A DNA stretch of 64,000 bases from Alphaproteobacteria bacterium (GTDB lineage: Bacteria > Pseudomonadota > Alphaproteobacteria > Sphingomonadales > Sphingomonadaceae), in NCBI GenBank assembly GCA_019232625.1, contig JAFANP010000055.1, forward strand, positions 1 to 64,000, given 5' to 3'. The notes beneath the pieces were generated by a model. That model made no database searches. It was not told where the DNA came from and worked only from the letters and a program-made list of their open reading frames with translations. Made by a program: the position numbers and the translations under genes. Below are positions 63,059-64,000 of the stretch, piece after piece. Within the stretch, counting starts at the first letter, position 1; each line of letters opens with the position of its first letter.

Positions 63059-63802
63059 ATGGCTGCATTGCTGGCGCGGCTGGTCAACCCCGTTGTTTGG
63101 CGGATCCCGGGCCACGGGGCGCGCAAGTTGTTCGGCTTCTCCCTGGCCGAGCATGGAAGCATGCTCGACCTGGCCAGCGCGGCGCATCTCGCCCCGGACG
63201 AGGGGCGACGGGCCTTGTATCTGCGGCACATGCTCGACGAGGCGCGGCACGCCAAGATGTTCGCGTTGCGCTCGGGGGAGCTTCGCCTGGATCAAGGCAA
63301 GCAGTCGCTCGGCTTTCCGGTGGCGGACAACGAGGACCTCTTCGTCCGGCTCGGCGAGCTTCGCTTCCTCGCCTTCGTCCACCGCGGCGAGAAGCGCGGG
63401 CGGCAGCAGTTCGAGGCCTATCGGGAGTGGTTCGGACAGCGCGGGGACCGGAAGACGCGGGCGCTGTTCGACGCGATCATCCGCGACGAGGTGCGCCACG
63501 AGACCTACACCTACGAGCTGCTGGTCCAGCTCGCCGGCGGCCGGGAGCGGGCCTCCGCGGAGATCCGCGCCGCCGGACTGTGGGAGAAATGGCGGATCTG
63601 GCGGCGGCTCGGCCGCTTCCTTGCCGAGAAGCTCTACTTCCTCGTCATGCTCCTCGTCTATCTGGTCAGCGGACCGTTCGTGCTGCTCGCCTCGCGGCTT
63701 CGGCCCGCCGCCAAGGGCTGGGTCGATCACCAGGCTTCGCACGTCGCCGAGCCGCCCGCCGCTCCGGCGGCCCCCGCGTCGCTCGAGTGGACCGGCGCAT
63801 GA
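63059..63802 (+). CDS. Ferritin-like diiron protein with C-terminal membrane helix
   Basis: 247 residues. Ferritin-like ligands appear as Glu31 (SLAEHGSM), Glu61-x2-His64 (DEARH) and Glu144-x2-His147 (DEVRHE), with a central helix bundle. A hydrophobic helix near 200-218 (LYFLVMLLVYLVSGPFVLLA) suggests membrane attachment. It overlaps the carbamoyltransferase by ATGA. A diiron oxygenase or hydroxylase role is possible; the substrate is unknown. Confidence 0.75.
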   Translation: MAALLARLVNPVVWRIPGHGARKLFGFSLAEHGSMLDLASAAHLAPDEGRRALYLRHMLDEARHAKMFALRSGELRLDQGKQSLGFPVADNEDLFVRLGELRFLAFVHRGEKRGRQQFEAYREWFGQRGDRKTRALFDAIIRDEVRHETYTYELLVQLAGGRERASAEIRAAGLWEKWRIWRRLGRFLAEKLYFLVMLLVYLVSGPFVLLASRLRPAAKGWVDHQASHVAEPPAAPAAPASLEWTGA

Positions 63803-64000
63803 GCGCCGTCCTCGGCATCTCCGCTTATTATCACGATTCCGCGGCGGCGCTGATCGTCGACGGAAAGATCGTGGCGGCGATGCAGGAGGAGCGCTTCTCG
63901 CGCCGAAAGAACGACGCCGGGCTGCCCCATCGCGCGGCCCAGGCCTGCCTCACGCAGGCGGGCATCACCGCCGACGAGCTGGATTCGGTCGTCTTCTACG
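63799..64000 (+). CDS. Carbamoyltransferase, NodU/TobZ family (N-terminal part, runs off window)
   Basis: The first 67 codons are in the window. MSAVLGISAYYHDSAAALIV and AAMQEERFSRRKNDAGLPH are the N-terminal signature of O-carbamoyltransferases (Kae1-like domain). It would transfer carbamoyl from carbamoyl phosphate to a hydroxyl group of a metabolite or polysaccharide. Coupled to the ferritin-like gene. Whether it serves the thiopeptide or a separate glycan/metabolite locus cannot be seen. Confidence 0.88.
   Translation, partial: MSAVLGISAYYHDSAAALIVDGKIVAAMQEERFSRRKNDAGLPHRAAQACLTQAGITADELDSVVFY

Overview
The window is GC-rich chromosomal DNA, almost certainly from a sphingomonad (Alphaproteobacteria, Sphingomonadales). 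Supporting signs are the rpsF-rpsR-DUF2232 order, a fabD-fabG-acpP-fabF-mltG block, an RcdA (DUF1465) homologue, two DUF465 mini-proteins, a one-cysteine DksA, a PEP-CTERM protein and REP-like intergenic palindromes. No tRNA, rRNA, CRISPR array, transposase or phage gene was seen.

Layout. 1-5737: ribosomal proteins S6/S18 on the minus strand, then the fatty-acid synthesis genes and the MltG terminase on the plus strand. 5738-22094: mixed housekeeping (NlpC/P60, MarR, M17 aminopeptidase, XRE-cupin, serine beta-lactamase-like hydrolase, aldehyde dehydrogenase, RimO, SurE, host-attachment protein, a Ser/Gly-rich PEP-CTERM protein, DksA, RcdA, alcohol dehydrogenase, thioesterase, nitronate monooxygenase). 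22339-26102: a large secreted DUF11-type protein and an Lrp/AsnC regulator. 26293-41009: a sulfur-assimilation supercluster, cysH-cysG-cysD-cysN-cysJ-cysI, a TonB-dependent receptor, then the sulfate ABC importer cysT-cysW-cysA and its binding lipoprotein. CysN carries a degenerate APS-kinase tail, which fits the APS (not PAPS) type of CysH.

41145-62460 is the highlight: a thiopeptide (pyritide) RiPP gene cluster of the nosiheptide type, unexpected in a Gram-negative sphingomonad. The precursor (54027-54215, 62 residues) contains SCTTCECCCSCS, which as I recall it equals residues 1-12 of nosiheptide, directly after a leader ending KVMSA. Unlike nosiheptide it continues with nine more residues, ILVDEPTSA. 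Around it lie every core enzyme class: an ABC-2 exporter, an ocin-ThiF-like leader-binding partner, a YcaO cyclodehydratase, an azoline dehydrogenase, a P450, a LanB-type glutamylating dehydratase, an eliminase and a pyridine-synthase candidate. There is also a side-ring cassette like NosN/NosK/NosJ/NosI: a radical SAM enzyme, an alpha/beta hydrolase, a 67-residue carrier protein and an acid-AMP ligase. No NosL-like enzyme is visible. In its place a minus-strand block encodes a tryptophan-2,3-dioxygenase-like protein, a methyltransferase, a DUF5946 protein and an aryl-aldehyde-dehydrogenase-like enzyme. My inference is that they make a different tryptophan-derived aryl acid for the second macrocycle.

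The six-gene plus-strand operon (41145-49367) and the seven-enzyme operon behind the precursor (54311-62460) are tightly coupled: most junctions are ATGA, GTGA or TAATG. A strong hairpin separates the precursor from its enzymes. The last 1.5 kb starts another locus: a small membrane-anchored protein with SAASL repeats, a ferritin-like diiron protein and the beginning of a NodU-type carbamoyltransferase that runs off the window.
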